Shown: positions 39,832 to 52,259, counted from the stretch's first letter. The stretch: DNA of 64,000 nt from Streptomyces sp. WAC 01529 (GCF_003945545.1 NZ_CP029617.1:1341001-1405000), one strand, 5' to 3'. Numbers and translations are program-made. Notes: generated by a model not told the origin, from the sequence alone.

Positions 39832-40026
39832 ATGCGCGCAACCGCGGGTGACAAGCTGGTGCTGCACGGCAGGGTCGTCGGGCAGCACGACCGGATCGCC
39901 GAGGTCGTCGAGGTCCTGGGCGCGGACGGCGGCCCGCCGTACCGCGTCCGGTTCGAGGACGGCCACGAGACGCTGATGTCACCGGGCCCCGACACCGTCG
40001 TACAGCACCAGGACCCGGCGAACTAG
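39832..40026 (+). CDS. DUF1918 domain protein
   Basis: 64 residues, cytoplasmic. The whole length matches DUF1918: an SH3-like barrel starting ATAGDKLVLHGRVVGQHDR with RIAEVVEVLG and YRVRFEDGHETLMSPGPD. Function unknown. GAGGGAG lies 7 nt before the ATG. The gene stands alone between EamA and the opposite-strand glycoside hydrolase. Confidence 0.88.
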   Translation: MRATAGDKLVLHGRVVGQHDRIAEVVEVLGADGGPPYRVRFEDGHETLMSPGPDTVVQHQDPAN

Positions 40027-40035
40027 CCAAGGCAC

Positions 40036-41271
40036 TCAGCGCGGCGGCTTCGCCGGCTCCTGGTAGTGGTCGGCGACCACCCGCGCCATCGCGCCGATCT
40101 TGTCGACGCCGACCTCCTTCGCCGAGAAGTAGATGTGCCCGCGCACCTCTCGGAAGCCCTCGGCGTAGGTGAGGTGGCGGGACAGCTCCGCGGGGTCCTG
40201 CCAGGCCGCGGGCTGCGCCGGGTCGCCCGCCTTGTACAGCGCCTCACCGATGTACAGGCGTACGCCCGTGCCGCGCACGACGTCGTTCCACCACGGGATC
40301 AGCTTGGCGTAGTCCGCGGCGGGGAAGCCGATGTTCCAGTACACCTGCGGCACGATGTAGTCGAGCCAGCCCTTCTTCACCCAGCCGCGCGTGTCCGCGT
40401 ACAGATCGTCGTACGTCTGCACGCCGGCCCGGGTGTCCGAGCCGGTCGGGTCGGTCGCGATGTTGCGCCAGACCGCGAAGGGGCTGATGCCGAACTGGGT
40501 GCGCCCCCGGGTCTTCTTGATCCGGGCGGACATCTCGCGCACCAGCCGGTCGATGTTGTCGCGCCGCCAGGACGCGCGGTCCGGGAAGCCGCCGCCGTAG
40601 CGCGCGAAGGCCTCGTCGTCGTCGAAGGTCTGGCCCGCGACGGGATACGGGTAGAAGTAGTCGTCCCAGTGCACCGCGTCGATCGGGTAGCGGCGGACCG
40701 CGTCGAGCATCGCGTCCTGCACGAAGCGCCGCACCTCGGGCAGGCCCGGGTTGTAGTAGAGCTTCCCGCCGTACGGCACGACCCAGTCGGGGTGCAGGCG
40801 CGCGGGGTGCGTGGCGATCAGCCGTGAGGGGTCGGTGTGGGTGGCGATCCGGAAGGGGTTGAACCACGCGTGCAGCTCCAGGCCCCTGCGGTGCGCCTCC
40901 TTCACCGCGGTGCCCAGCGGGTCCCAGCCCGGGTCCTTGCCCTGCACGCCGGTCAGGTACTCCGACCACGGCTCGTACCGCGAGGGCCACAGCGCGTCCG
41001 CGGTGGGCCGCACCTGGAAGACGACCGCGTTCAGTCTGCGGTTCACCGCGGAGTCCAGAAAGGTCATCAGCTCGCCGCGCTGCTGCTGCGCGGTCAGCCC
41101 CGGCTTGGAGGGCCAGTCGCGGTTGACCACCGTCGCCAGCCACATGCCCCGCAGCTCGCGCTCCTTCTTCCGGCGCCGGTCGGGTGCCGCCCCCGCGTCC
41201 CCCGCCGTCGCCAGCCCCGCGACCGTCGCCGCGGCCACCACCGAGAAACTCCGACGTGACATACGCCTCAT
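40036..41271 (-). CDS. Exported family 10 glycosyl hydrolase-like protein (GHL10)
   Basis: 411 residues. A twin-arginine signal (MSRRSFSVVAAATVAGLATA) indicates Tat export. The mature part matches the GHL10 group (DUF187-type): ELRGMWLATVVNRDWPSKPG, NAVVFQVRPTADALWPS, HAWFNPFRIATHT, IDAVHWDDYFYPYP and IVPQVYWNIGFPAADYAKL. These are cell-wall or polysaccharide hydrolase-like TIM barrels whose substrate is generally unproven; HWDDYFYP provides the likely acidic residues. ATG 41271 has GAGGGG 7 nt upstream; ATG 41262 is an alternative. Confidence 0.9.
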   Translation of the reverse strand: MRRMSRRSFSVVAAATVAGLATAGDAGAAPDRRRKKERELRGMWLATVVNRDWPSKPGLTAQQQRGELMTFLDSAVNRRLNAVVFQVRPTADALWPSRYEPWSEYLTGVQGKDPGWDPLGTAVKEAHRRGLELHAWFNPFRIATHTDPSRLIATHPARLHPDWVVPYGGKLYYNPGLPEVRRFVQDAMLDAVRRYPIDAVHWDDYFYPYPVAGQTFDDDEAFARYGGGFPDRASWRRDNIDRLVREMSARIKKTRGRTQFGISPFAVWRNIATDPTGSDTRAGVQTYDDLYADTRGWVKKGWLDYIVPQVYWNIGFPAADYAKLIPWWNDVVRGTGVRLYIGEALYKAGDPAQPAAWQDPAELSRHLTYAEGFREVRGHIYFSAKEVGVDKIGAMARVVADHYQEPAKPPR

Positions 41272-41441
41272 CTGTACGCCCCTCAGCTCGCTGTGTCCGG
41301 CGCCCTTCGCCGGGTTGCCGTCAGCATGCCCGACCCGGCACGCCATGGACCCCCGGTTGCGGAGTAACGTTCACGGCCGAGGCAGGGACCGCATCCATAC
41401 GGGGGACCCTGCCCGCCCTGTTGATCAGCGAAAGGCACGAG

Positions 41442-42314
41442 GTGACCGACTCCATGACCGATATCGCACGCGTCGGAGTGGTGGGCTGTGGCCAGATGGG
41501 CGCCGGAATCGCAGAGGTCTGCGCCCGCTCCGGACTGGATGTGAAGGTCGCGGAGACCACCGGCGAGGCCCTGGAGATCGGCCGCACGCGGCTGTACAAC
41601 TCGCTCTCCAAGGCCGCCGAGCGCGGCAAGATCTCCGAGGAGGAGCGCGACGCGACGCTGGCCCGCCTGAGCTTCACCACCGACCTCGGCGAATTCGCCG
41701 ACCGTGACCTGGTCATCGAGGCCGTGGTGGAGAACGAGCAGGTCAAGACCGAGATCTTCCAGGTTCTCGACCAGGTGGTGACCCGGCAGGACGCGATCCT
41801 CGCCTCCAACACCTCCTCCATCCCGCTGGTGAAGCTGGCCGTCGCGACCTCGCGTCCCGACCAGGTCATCGGCATCCACTTCTTCAACCCGGCGCCGGTG
41901 CAGCAGCTCGTCGAGCTGATCCCGGCGCTGACCACGTCCGAGGGCACCATCAGCCGGGCGCAGGTCATGGTCGAGAAGGTCCTCGGCAAGCACGCGATCC
42001 GCGCCCAGGACCGCTCGGGCTTCGTGGTCAACGCGCTGCTCATCCCGTATCTGCTCTCCGCCATCCGGATGTTCGAGTCGGGCATCGCGAGCCGCGAGGA
42101 CATCGACAACGGCATGGAGATGGGCTGCGCCCACCCGATGGGTCCGCTCAAGCTCGCCGACCTCATCGGTCTGGACACCGTCGCCTCGGTCGCCGACTCC
42201 ATGTACGCCGAGTACAAGGAGCCGCTGTACGCCGCTCCCCCGCTGCTCCAGCGGATGGTCGACGCGGGCCGCCTCGGCCGGAAGACCGGCTCGGGCTTCT
42301 ACCCGTACTCCTGA
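41442..42314 (+). CDS. 3-hydroxybutyryl-CoA dehydrogenase
   Basis: NAD(P)-dependent oxidation of 3-hydroxyacyl-CoA, used in butyrate, polyketide precursor and fatty acid metabolism. 290 residues from GTG 41442 (AAAGG 6 nt upstream) or 286 from ATG 41454. Rossmann start RVGVVGCGQMGAGIAEVCA; catalytic His/Glu region IGIHFFNPAPVQQLVELIP; the C-terminal helical domain has SGFVVNALLIPYLLSAIRMFE. It ends before a strong terminator and has no obvious operon partner here. Confidence 0.93.
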   Translation: MTDSMTDIARVGVVGCGQMGAGIAEVCARSGLDVKVAETTGEALEIGRTRLYNSLSKAAERGKISEEERDATLARLSFTTDLGEFADRDLVIEAVVENEQVKTEIFQVLDQVVTRQDAILASNTSSIPLVKLAVATSRPDQVIGIHFFNPAPVQQLVELIPALTTSEGTISRAQVMVEKVLGKHAIRAQDRSGFVVNALLIPYLLSAIRMFESGIASREDIDNGMEMGCAHPMGPLKLADLIGLDTVASVADSMYAEYKEPLYAAPPLLQRMVDAGRLGRKTGSGFYPYS

Positions 42315-42346
42315 CGGGATTTCGCCCGTACGAAACGCTCCGCACG

Positions 42347-42380
42347 GCGGGCCCGGCACTCCTTCGAGTGCCGGGCCCGC
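42347..42380 (+). terminator. Hairpin terminator of the 3-hydroxybutyryl-CoA dehydrogenase gene
   Basis: Perfect 15-bp arms 42347-42361 and 42366-42380 with a CTTC loop, 33 bp after the stop. Confidence 0.88.
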
Positions 42381-42510
42381 GGCGTTCGCACACCGTGTGC
42401 GCGGGAGGCTCGCATATGCCCATCGCACACTCTCCCGCCTTGCCCACCAGGCGAGTTGACTGCCGGTGCGGAAGAAGGGGGGACGCGCCACTACAGAGAG
42501 GAGTGGACTC

Positions 42511-42768
42511 GTGACCACCGATGGCGAGAGTGCCGTGGTCCCGGAAGAACTCGCGGAGCTACGCCGTAGCCTGGACGTGGGCCTGGCCCGCGTCGACGGA
42601 CGGCTGGCGTTGCTGACGCAGCACGACCAGCAGACCGCCAAGAACGTGGAGGCCCTGCAGACCCGGGTCACCGCCTTGGAACACACGCGCTGGCCACTGC
42701 CCACGATCGTCGCTCTCGCGGCGGTCGCGGCGCTCGCCGTGGCGGTCTGGCAGGCCCTCGGCCACTAG
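42511..42768 (+). CDS. Small single-span protein with a coiled-coil domain
   Basis: 85 residues. The N-terminal 60 form amphipathic helices with heptad-like spacing (LAELRRSLDVGLARVDGRLA; NVEALQTRVTALEH), followed by one C-terminal membrane span (LPTIVALAAVAALAVAVW) and a two- or three-residue tail. The plan recalls phage holin-associated XhlA-type proteins but the sequence does not prove that. GTG 42511 has GAGGAG 7 nt upstream. Its stop TAG shares CTAG with the stop of the opposite-strand NUDIX gene. Confidence 0.72.
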   Translation: MTTDGESAVVPEELAELRRSLDVGLARVDGRLALLTQHDQQTAKNVEALQTRVTALEHTRWPLPTIVALAAVAALAVAVWQALGH

Positions 42769-43307
42769 CGCGCGTCCTGGCCGAGGCGCAGATGGTGCAG
42801 GAGGAGGAGCGCCGCGGCCATGTTGGCGGCCGGGACCTCCCCGCGGGCCACCATGTCGGGGACGAGCTTGAGAGGGACCCACTCGCGGCGGTCCGACTCG
42901 AAGTCGTCCTCGGGATGGCCGACGTATTTCCCTTCGTCGGACCAGTAGATGTGGTGCCTGGCGTCGGTGAGCCCGTTGGAGGGCTCGACGCTCATCAGGT
43001 GCCGCAGCGGGCCCGGCCGCCAGCCGGTCTCCTCCTCCATCTCGCGTGCCGCCGCGTACGCGATGTCCTCGCCGTCCTCGACGACGCCCGCCGCGAGCTC
43101 CCAGCCCCAGCTGTCGGTGATGAAGCGGTGCCGCCACAGCAGCAGCACTTCGTTGGCGTCGTTGACGACGGTGGCCACGGCCACGGGCCGCATCCGTATG
43201 AGGAAGTGGTCCAGATGCCGGCCGTCGGGTAGTTCGACGTCTGCGAGATTGACGGTGAACCACCGATTTCCATACACAGTTTGTTCACTCTGTTTCGTCC
43301 ACTGCAC
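42765..43307 (-). CDS. NUDIX hydrolase
   Basis: 180-residue nucleoside-diphosphate-X pyrophosphohydrolase. The Nudix box is GVVEDGEDIAYAAAREMEEE followed by TGW, fitting GX5EX7REUXEEXGU. The preceding strand VATVVNDANEVLLLWRHRF is typical. The group resembles ADP-ribose or nucleotide-sugar pyrophosphatases; substrate unproven. It lies 74 bp downstream of the NsdA-like regulator on the same strand. Confidence 0.92.
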   Translation of the reverse strand: MQWTKQSEQTVYGNRWFTVNLADVELPDGRHLDHFLIRMRPVAVATVVNDANEVLLLWRHRFITDSWGWELAAGVVEDGEDIAYAAAREMEEETGWRPGPLRHLMSVEPSNGLTDARHHIYWSDEGKYVGHPEDDFESDRREWVPLKLVPDMVARGEVPAANMAAALLLLHHLRLGQDAR

Positions 43308-43381
43308 GGTTCTGCCACCTTCCGCCGAGTAGATGGCAATATCGCAGCAGGGCGAACCGCGGAGCAGTGGGCGTCAGGGGG

Positions 43382-44731
43382 TCACAGCGGCACGCGCAGC
43401 GCCCCGTCGATGAGTTCGGCCGCCTCGGCCGTGCCCGCGCAGTCGCTGCGGACCAGGTGCTCGCGCACCGCGCGCAGCCGGTCGCGCAGCCGCTGCGACT
43501 CCATCCCCCGTGCCTGCTCCGCCATCTCCACCGCGGTGGCCACCGCCTCGTCGGTGTTGCCCTGACGCAGGTCGATCTGGCTGAGCATGGCGAGCCGGTG
43601 GACCCGGCCCCGGTCGTGCGCCGGAGTGTCCACGGCCGCCGCCGCGTGCTCGCGAGCCCCGGCCAGATCGCCGAGGCTGAGCAGGGCCTCCGCCACTTGT
43701 ACGTTGACGAGGCCGGGCTGGACATAACCCGTCTCGTCCGGCTCACGGCCCCGCAGGATCCGCTCGGCGGCGGCCTCCGCACGCCGGATGCAGGAGAGCG
43801 CGCTCCTGCCGTCGCCCAGGTGTGCGTACGCCTTGGCCTGCATCGCGTACAGATCGGACGCGAGCGCCGGGGTGAGGTCCCGGCCCGCGGCCCGCAGCGC
43901 CGCCTCGGCGAACGCCACGGCCTGGCGGTACTCGCGCATGAACAGCGACTGGTTGACGAGGAGAGCGATGACGTACGCCCCAAGTCCCCTGTCCCCACTG
44001 GCCTTCGCCAGCCGCAGCGCCTGGTGGAAGTAGCGCTGGGCGAGGCCGTGCGCGTCGGAGTCGTAGGCGCAGATCCCGGCTATGGCCACCAACCCGCCGG
44101 TGCAGCGGTGGAGTTGGCGGCCCAGCTCGTCGGTGTAGCTGCCCCGAAGCAGCGGCGCGGCCTCCGCGTTGAGGAAGCCGACGATGCGGGTGCGGGTCGC
44201 GATGCCCCCGGTCTTGCGGTACATCTGCTCGTAGTGCGCGCGGGCGGCGCGCATCATCTCCAGGTCGGCGGTGCTGACGGGGTGGCGTCCGCCGCGGGAC
44301 ACGTCCACGTCCTCGGGCGGGTTCTCCCACTCCCAGACCGGCATCACCGCGGGCGTGCCGGTGACCGCGGGCGCGCCCAGCAGATGGGGGCGTTGCTGTT
44401 CGTCCGAGCGCCACAGGGCGGTGGCCCGCTCCACGAAACCGGAGAGGGTCGAGGAGGCCGAGCCGACGTGGGCGGCGGGGACACCGGGCAGCCCGAGGCC
44501 GATGTCGTCGAGGGTGACGGGCCTCTGGAGCCGGGCTGCGAGCACCTCGCAGATCAGATCGGGCACCTGGCCGCGCGGGCGCTGGCCCTTCAACCAGCGG
44601 GAGACGGCGGTGTGTTCGTAGCGCAGCGCGAGGCCTCTGGACTTCCCGGCCTGGTTCACATGTGCGGCAAGTCCCGCGTGCGAGATGCCCGCTTCGTCGA
44701 GGATCGCGTCGAGCAAGGTGTTGGGCTGCAT
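43382..44731 (-). CDS. NsdA-like TPR-containing transcriptional regulator
   Basis: 449 residues. The N-terminus (MQPNTLLDAILDEAGISHAG, then AVSRWLKGQRPRGQVPDLI) is a helix-turn-helix-like segment, and the C-terminal two-thirds are TPR-type helical repeats (RYFHQALRLAKASGDRGLGA; ALASDLYAMQAKAYAHLGDG; RGRVHRLAMLSQIDLRQGNT). This resembles the Streptomyces NsdA family, whose members restrain sporulation and antibiotic production in S. coelicolor. Which paralogue this is cannot be settled, so no symbol is given. GGAGGG precedes ATG 44731, and a TTCACAC/GTGTGAA palindrome lies upstream. Confidence 0.8.
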   Translation of the reverse strand: MQPNTLLDAILDEAGISHAGLAAHVNQAGKSRGLALRYEHTAVSRWLKGQRPRGQVPDLICEVLAARLQRPVTLDDIGLGLPGVPAAHVGSASSTLSGFVERATALWRSDEQQRPHLLGAPAVTGTPAVMPVWEWENPPEDVDVSRGGRHPVSTADLEMMRAARAHYEQMYRKTGGIATRTRIVGFLNAEAAPLLRGSYTDELGRQLHRCTGGLVAIAGICAYDSDAHGLAQRYFHQALRLAKASGDRGLGAYVIALLVNQSLFMREYRQAVAFAEAALRAAGRDLTPALASDLYAMQAKAYAHLGDGRSALSCIRRAEAAAERILRGREPDETGYVQPGLVNVQVAEALLSLGDLAGAREHAAAAVDTPAHDRGRVHRLAMLSQIDLRQGNTDEAVATAVEMAEQARGMESQRLRDRLRAVREHLVRSDCAGTAEAAELIDGALRVPL

Positions 44732-44777
44732 GAATGCCCTCCGGTGGCTCGGTGCTGTTCAGGGTAGTGGAGGTGCC

Positions 44778-44794
44778 TTCACACGGGGTGTGAA
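44778..44794 (-). promoter_or_regulatory. Palindrome upstream of the NsdA-like regulator
   Basis: TTCACAC-GGG-GTGTGAA, 7-bp arms, about 47 bp before the start. A TACCCT element lies just downstream at 44764-44769 (minus strand), so the palindrome would cover the -35 region. Candidate autoregulatory operator. Confidence 0.5.
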
Positions 44795-44967
44795 CGGAGT
44801 GCTCGAATCCGGGGGGTGTGCGCTCTGCCGCGTACCGTGTGGGCTCGCTTGACTGGGGTGCCTCGCCAGTCGAGGAGGCCGGCGGGCCGCCGGCTCCCCC
44901 CTCATTCAGTGCGGCGGCCCTCGCCGGTGCCGCCCGTCCCGCCGTCTGCCCGACAACTCCATGGCGG

Positions 44968-44996
44968 GGCGGGCGGCGCGTACCGGTCCGCCCGCC
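44968..44996 (-). terminator. Hairpin after the PP2C phosphatase gene
   Basis: GGCGGGCGG (44968-44976) and CCGCCCGCC (44988-44996), 9-bp arms and an 11-nt loop, 12 bp past the stop at 45008. Confidence 0.6.
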
Positions 44997-45007
44997 GCGA
45001 CGGGGCG

Positions 45008-46231
45008 TCAGCTCATGGTGCGGGCATGCCGCTCGGGCTCCGGTTCTGGCTCCGGCTCCGGGGTCTCCGACTCCGGGCGCTCCGGTTCCGGGTGCTGGGC
45101 GGGGACCCTCCTTCGGTCGTTGCGCAGGACGAGCAGCGCCGCGTCATCGGTCGGCAACCGCCCGGTGTGGCGCAGGAGTTCGGCGTAGACCACGCGGATG
45201 AGGTTCTGCGGTGACACCGGCTGGACGCGGGCGGCCTCGGTGAGCGTGGCCTGGAGCGGGAAGAACTCCCCCGCCGCGTCGCGGGCGTCCTCCATGCCGT
45301 CCGTGTGCAGGACGATCGACTCGCCGGGCAGCAGCCGTCCGCAGTGCAGCACGGGCAGTTCGGCGGGGAGCGGAAAGGGGCCGAGCGGCGGCAGCGGATC
45401 GGCGTCGGTCAGCGGCCGGGCCTGGCCGCTCAGCAGAAAGGGCCAGGGGTGGCCGCAGTTGACCGCGGAGAGCTGGCCCTCCTGGCCGATCTCCAGGAGC
45501 AGTACGGTGACGAACTCCTCGGCCAGCGGGCTCTCCGGGGCCGCCCCGCCGTTCGCGGGGTGCTCTGCGCGTGACCGCTCCCGCAGGTGCCGCGCCAGTG
45601 CCCGCTCCAACCGGCGCATGACCAGCGGCAGTTCGGGCTCGTCGTGGGCGGCCTCGCGGAAGCTGCCGAGGACGGCGGCGACGGTCGCGAGGGCGGCGAG
45701 GCCGTGGCCCCGGACGTCACCCATGACGACCCGGACGCCGTACTCGGTGGCGGCGACCTCGTACAGATCGCCGCCGACGGAGGCGCCGCGCGAGGCGGAG
45801 AGCCGTCCGGCGGCGACAGCGAGGCCTTCGGTGCGCGGCGGCAGCGGTCTCAGCAGGACGTTCTGAGCGGCGCCCGCGACCTCGCGGATCTGCCGCAGCT
45901 CCCGCAGCAGCGCCCTGCGGACGTGCACGACGAGCCCGGTCCCGACGGCGAAGAAGACCGCGCTGCTGACGATCCGCGCGCCCATGCCGTCCTGCTGGGC
46001 GAGCGGGCAGGCCAGTTTGTAGGTGATGGCGACGGCGCCCCACACCGTGGGCAGGCCCAGCGTCAGCGCGCGGCGGTAGGGCTTGCGCTCCAGGCGGGGA
46101 AGCGGCCGGGGCACGGCTCGGGCCGCTCTGAGACGGACGAGCCGCTGCCGACGGCGGTCTCTGGGACCGCCGCCCCGCAGCCTTGCCACGAACAATGTCC
46201 GGCGGGGAGCCCCAGCCTTGGTATGGATCAT
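45008..46231 (-). CDS. Membrane-associated PP2C-type (SpoIIE) serine/threonine phosphatase
   Basis: 407 residues. Two membrane segments lie around residues 58-80 and 90-110 (LPTVWGAVAITYKLACPLA; RIVSSAVFFAVGTGLVVHV). The cytoplasmic SpoIIE domain follows: GASVGGDLYEV (metal-binding Asp), VVMGDVRGHGLAALA (Asp/Gly-His-Gly), FVTVLLLEI, and LHTDGMEDARD. Streptomyces has many such phosphatases, usually acting on anti-anti-sigma factors, but no partner gene is adjacent. The C-terminus ends in a Pro-Glu repeat (PEPEPEPEPE). AGGGGG precedes ATG 46231. Confidence 0.88.
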   Translation of the reverse strand: MIHTKAGAPRRTLFVARLRGGGPRDRRRQRLVRLRAARAVPRPLPRLERKPYRRALTLGLPTVWGAVAITYKLACPLAQQDGMGARIVSSAVFFAVGTGLVVHVRRALLRELRQIREVAGAAQNVLLRPLPPRTEGLAVAAGRLSASRGASVGGDLYEVAATEYGVRVVMGDVRGHGLAALATVAAVLGSFREAAHDEPELPLVMRRLERALARHLRERSRAEHPANGGAAPESPLAEEFVTVLLLEIGQEGQLSAVNCGHPWPFLLSGQARPLTDADPLPPLGPFPLPAELPVLHCGRLLPGESIVLHTDGMEDARDAAGEFFPLQATLTEAARVQPVSPQNLIRVVYAELLRHTGRLPTDDAALLVLRNDRRRVPAQHPEPERPESETPEPEPEPEPERHARTMS

Positions 46232-46349
46232 GCCGACGGCCCCCCTAAGGCCCCGTTCAGCGCGCAGGCCGACCCCTACGGCCGGATTGATTCTGTCGAC
46301 CGAGTGACCCGATAGGGCCAGGGTGAAGCCAGTTGTCACCCTAACGAGT

Positions 46350-46383
46350 GAGGGGCTCATCCGATGATCCGGATGAGCCCCTC
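46350..46383 (-). terminator. pheST operon terminator
   Basis: Perfect 14-bp arms 46350-46363 and 46370-46383 with a 6-nt loop, 43 bp after the pheT stop. Confidence 0.88.
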
Positions 46384-46425
46384 TGTGCGCCTCAAGGTGC
46401 GCCTGTTGTCGCCTGCGGACGGTGA

Positions 46426-48935
46426 CTACGCTCCGCGGAGCACCGCGCCCGTGCGCTCGGCCGCCAGGGCGACGGCCGCGTCGCGGGCCGCCGAGGCCTC
46501 GTCGACGGTGAGCGTGCGATCGGCGGCGCGGAAGCGCAGCGCGTACGCCAGGGACTTCTTGCCGGCGCCGATCTGCTCGCCCTCGAAGACATCGAACAGC
46601 CGGATGGACTCCAGCAGGTCACCCGCGCCGCCGGTCAGGTAGTACTCGACCACGGCGGCCGGCACCTCCTTGTCGACGACGAGCGCGACGTCCTGGGTGG
46701 CCACCGGGAACGCCGAGATCCGGGGTGCTCGCAGCACGCCTTCGCCGGCCTGCTCGAGACGGTCGAGGTCGAGCTCCATCGCGCAGGTGCGGGCGGGCAG
46801 CCCGAACGCCTTGACGACGCGCGGGTGCAGCTCACCGGCGTGCCCGACGGAGACGATGTCGCCGTCGATGACGACCTTCAGCTCCGCGCAGCGGCCCGGG
46901 TGCCAGGGGCCGTACTGCCCCTGGTCGACGATGAGTTCGGCACCGGCCTCGCGGGCCAGGGTGCGCGCCGCCTCGACGGCGTCCGCCCAGTCGGCCGGGC
47001 GGCCCTTGCCCCACCAGCCGGCCTGCTCGCGGGCGCCCGCGAGGACGACGGCGGCGTGCCGGGGCTGGACGGGCAGCGCCTCGGTGAGGGAGGCGATCTC
47101 CTCGTCGGTGGGGCGCCGGTCGACGGGCAGCCGCACCGCGACCTTCAGCTCATCCCGCGGGTGGAAGACGAGGCCGGTCTCGAAGAGGGCCAGGTCGTGC
47201 GAGCCGCGTCCGTCGTTGCGACGCAGGGCCGAGAGCAGCCCCGGCAGCAGCGTCGTACGGAGGGCGGGCTCCTCGTCGGAGAGCGGGTTGACGAGCTCGA
47301 CCACGCGGCGGTTCGGGTCGTCCGCCTCCAGGCCGAGCTGGTCGAAGACGTTCTCCCCGATGAAGGGGTAGCTCAGCGCCTCGACGTACCCGGCACCGGC
47401 CAGCGCCCGCCCGACCCGGCGGTGCAGGCGCTGCCGCTCGGTCAGGCCGCGGCCCGCGGGGGGCTTCGGCAGGGTCGAGGGGAGGTTCTCGTACCCCTCG
47501 AGGCGGATGACCTCTTCGGCGAGGTCGTTCGGCTCCGCGAGGTCGGGGCGCCACGACGGCACGGTGACCGTCAGGTCGTCCTGGCCGTACACGTCGCAGC
47601 CGACCTGCTGGAGGCGGCGTACGACGGTCTCGCGGCCGTAGGTCACACCGGCGACCTTGTCGGGGTGATCGGCGGGCATGGTGATCGTGCGCGGCGCGGT
47701 GGGGGCGATGATCTCCGTGACGCCGGCCTCGGCGGTGCCGCCCGCGAGCAGCACGAGCAGGTCGACGGTCCGCTGGGCGGCGGCCGACGCGGCCTGCGGG
47801 TCGACGCCGCGCTCGTAGCGCTTGGCGGCCTCGGAGCCCAGCTTGTGGCGGCGCGCGGTGCGGGCGACGGAGAGCGCGTCGAAGTGCGCGGCCTCGATCA
47901 CGACGTCGGTGGTGCCGCTCTCGGCGTCGTGGTCGGCGATCTCGGTGTTGGCGCCGCCCATGACGCCCGCGAGGCCGATGGGCCCGCGGTCGTCGGTGAT
48001 GACGAGGTCCTCGGCGTCGAGGACGCGCTTGGCGCCGTCGAGCGTCGTGAGCTTCTCGCCCTGCTCGGCCCGGCGCACGCCGATCGTCCCCTGGATCTGG
48101 GAGCGGTCGTACGTGTGCAGGGGCTGGCCCAGCTCCAGCATCACGTAGTTCGCGATGTCGACGGTGAGCGAGATGGGGCGCATCCCGGCCTTCTGGAGGC
48201 GCCGCTTGAGCCAGATCGGCGAGCGGGCCTCGGGCTGGAGGCCGGTGACGGTGCGCGCGGTGAAGCGGTCGCAGCCGAGCGGGTCGCTGATCTTGACGGG
48301 GTAGCCGAAGGAGTTCGGCGCGGGCACGTCGAGGAGCGCCGGGTCGCGCAGCGGCAGGCCGTACGCGATGGCGGTCTCGCGGGCGACGCCGCGCATCGAC
48401 AGGGCGTAGCCGCGGTCGGGGGTGACGGCGATGTCCAGGACCTCGTCGACCAGTTCGAGCAGCTCGATGGCGTCGGTGCCGACCTCGTGCTCGGGCGGCA
48501 GCACGATGATGCCGCCGCTGCCGTCGTCGCCCATGCCCAGCTCGTCGCCGGAGCAGATCATGCCGTGCGAGGTCTTGCCGTACGTCTTGCGCGCGGCGAT
48601 CGCGAAGTCGCCGGGCAGGACGGCGCCGGGCAGGACCACGACGACCTTGTCGCCGACGGCGAAGTTGCGGGCGCCGCAGACGATCTCCTGCGGTTCGCCG
48701 GTGCCGTTGGCGGTGCCGACGTCGACGGTGCAGAAGCGGATGGGCTTCTTGAAGCCCTCCAGCTCCTCGATGGTGAGGACCTTGCCCACGACGAGCGGGC
48801 CCTTGAGGCCCCCGCCGAGCTGTTCGACGGTCTCGACCTCGAGGCCGACCTCGATCAGCTTGGCCTGCACGTCACGGCCGGTCTCGGTGGCGGGGAGATC
48901 CACGTACTCCCGCAGCCAGGAAAGCGGGACCCGCA

Positions 48936-48936
<1 letters not shown>
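46426..48936 (-). CDS. pheT: Phenylalanyl-tRNA synthetase beta subunit
   Basis: Beta chain of the alpha2beta2 phenylalanyl-tRNA synthetase; 836 residues, full length. It starts [20 protein letters not shown]. An EMAP-like OB fold lies at ~45-160 ([18 protein letters not shown]), the B3/B4 editing domain around 220-390 ([19 protein letters not shown]), B5 near 410-480, and the FDX-ACB tRNA anticodon domain at the end ([34 protein letters not shown]). Start overlaps the pheS stop by 1 nt (TGATG). Confidence 0.97.
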
Positions 48937-51375
<2,439 letters not shown>

Positions 51376-51413
51376 TCCCCGTACCCCACCTCTCGGACTG
51401 GCCCGTCACCCTA

Positions 51414-52259
51414 CTAGCTCGATGTGACGGAGCGGCACCCTCCGGCGGCGCGCTGTGCACGAGCGGAGGCATAGAGGCACACGGCCGCGGCCGTCGCGAG
51501 ATTGAGGCTCTCGGCTCTGCCGTGGATCGGAACACGCACCACGGCGTCGGCGAGTGCGCGGGTCTCCTCCGGCAGGCCCCATGCCTCGTTGCCGAAGACC
51601 CAGGCGGTGGGGGTGCCCATGGTGCCCTTGTCGAGTTCCGTGTCGAGGTCGTCCTCGCCCGCCCCGTCGGCGGCGAGGATGCGTACGCCCGCGTCCTTCA
51701 GCCCCTGTACGGCCCGCTCCACGGGGACGCCGACGGCGACCGGCAGATGGAAGAGCGAGCCGACCGAGGCGCGCACCGACTTGGGGTTGTAGAGGTCGAC
51801 GGAGGCGTCGGTGAGGATCACGGCCTCGGCGCCCGCGGCGTCGGCGCAGCGCAGCACGGTCCCGGCGTTGCCGGGGTCACGCACATGGGCGAGGACGGCG
51901 ACGAGCCTGGGCCGCGCGGCCAGGATCTCCTCGAACGGCGTGTCGAGGAACCGGCAGACCCCGACGAGCCCCTGCGGGGTGACGGTCGTCGAGATGTCGG
52001 CGATGACGTCCTCGTCGGCGAGGTGCACCCGGGCCCCGGCGGCACGGGCCTCCCCCACGATGTCGGCGTAGCGCTCGGCGGCGTCGACGGTGGCGAACAG
52101 CTCGACGAGCGTCTCCGCGTGCCCGGCGGCCTCCCGCACGGCCTGCGGCCCCTCGGCGAGGAACAGCCGCTCCTTCCCCCGGAAATTCCGCTTGGCCAGC
52201 CGCCGAGCAGCGCTGACGCGCGGCGACTTGGAGGAGATCAACTCGGGAGCGGCGGTCAT
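51414..52259 (-). CDS. TrmH/SpoU-family RNA 2'-O-methyltransferase
   Basis: 281 residues. An N-terminal L30e-like substrate domain (ISSKSPRVSAARRLAKRNFR, FLAEGPQAVREAAG) leads to the knotted SPOUT domain with the three family motifs LAHVRDPGNAGTVLRCADA, WVFGNEAWGLPEE and VRVPIHGRAESLNLATAAAV. Methylates a ribose in rRNA or tRNA; the target is unproven. In many bacteria this gene sits next to rplT/infC, and it does here. AAGGTGAG precedes ATG 52259. Confidence 0.93.
   Translation of the reverse strand: MTAAPELISSKSPRVSAARRLAKRNFRGKERLFLAEGPQAVREAAGHAETLVELFATVDAAERYADIVGEARAAGARVHLADEDVIADISTTVTPQGLVGVCRFLDTPFEEILAARPRLVAVLAHVRDPGNAGTVLRCADAAGAEAVILTDASVDLYNPKSVRASVGSLFHLPVAVGVPVERAVQGLKDAGVRILAADGAGEDDLDTELDKGTMGTPTAWVFGNEAWGLPEETRALADAVVRVPIHGRAESLNLATAAAVCLYASARAQRAAGGCRSVTSS

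Noticed and set aside
42511..42768. Calling the small coiled-coil/one-span protein a phage holin-associated protein
   Set aside because: Only the overall plan is similar; no phage genes are nearby and the sequence match cannot be shown.
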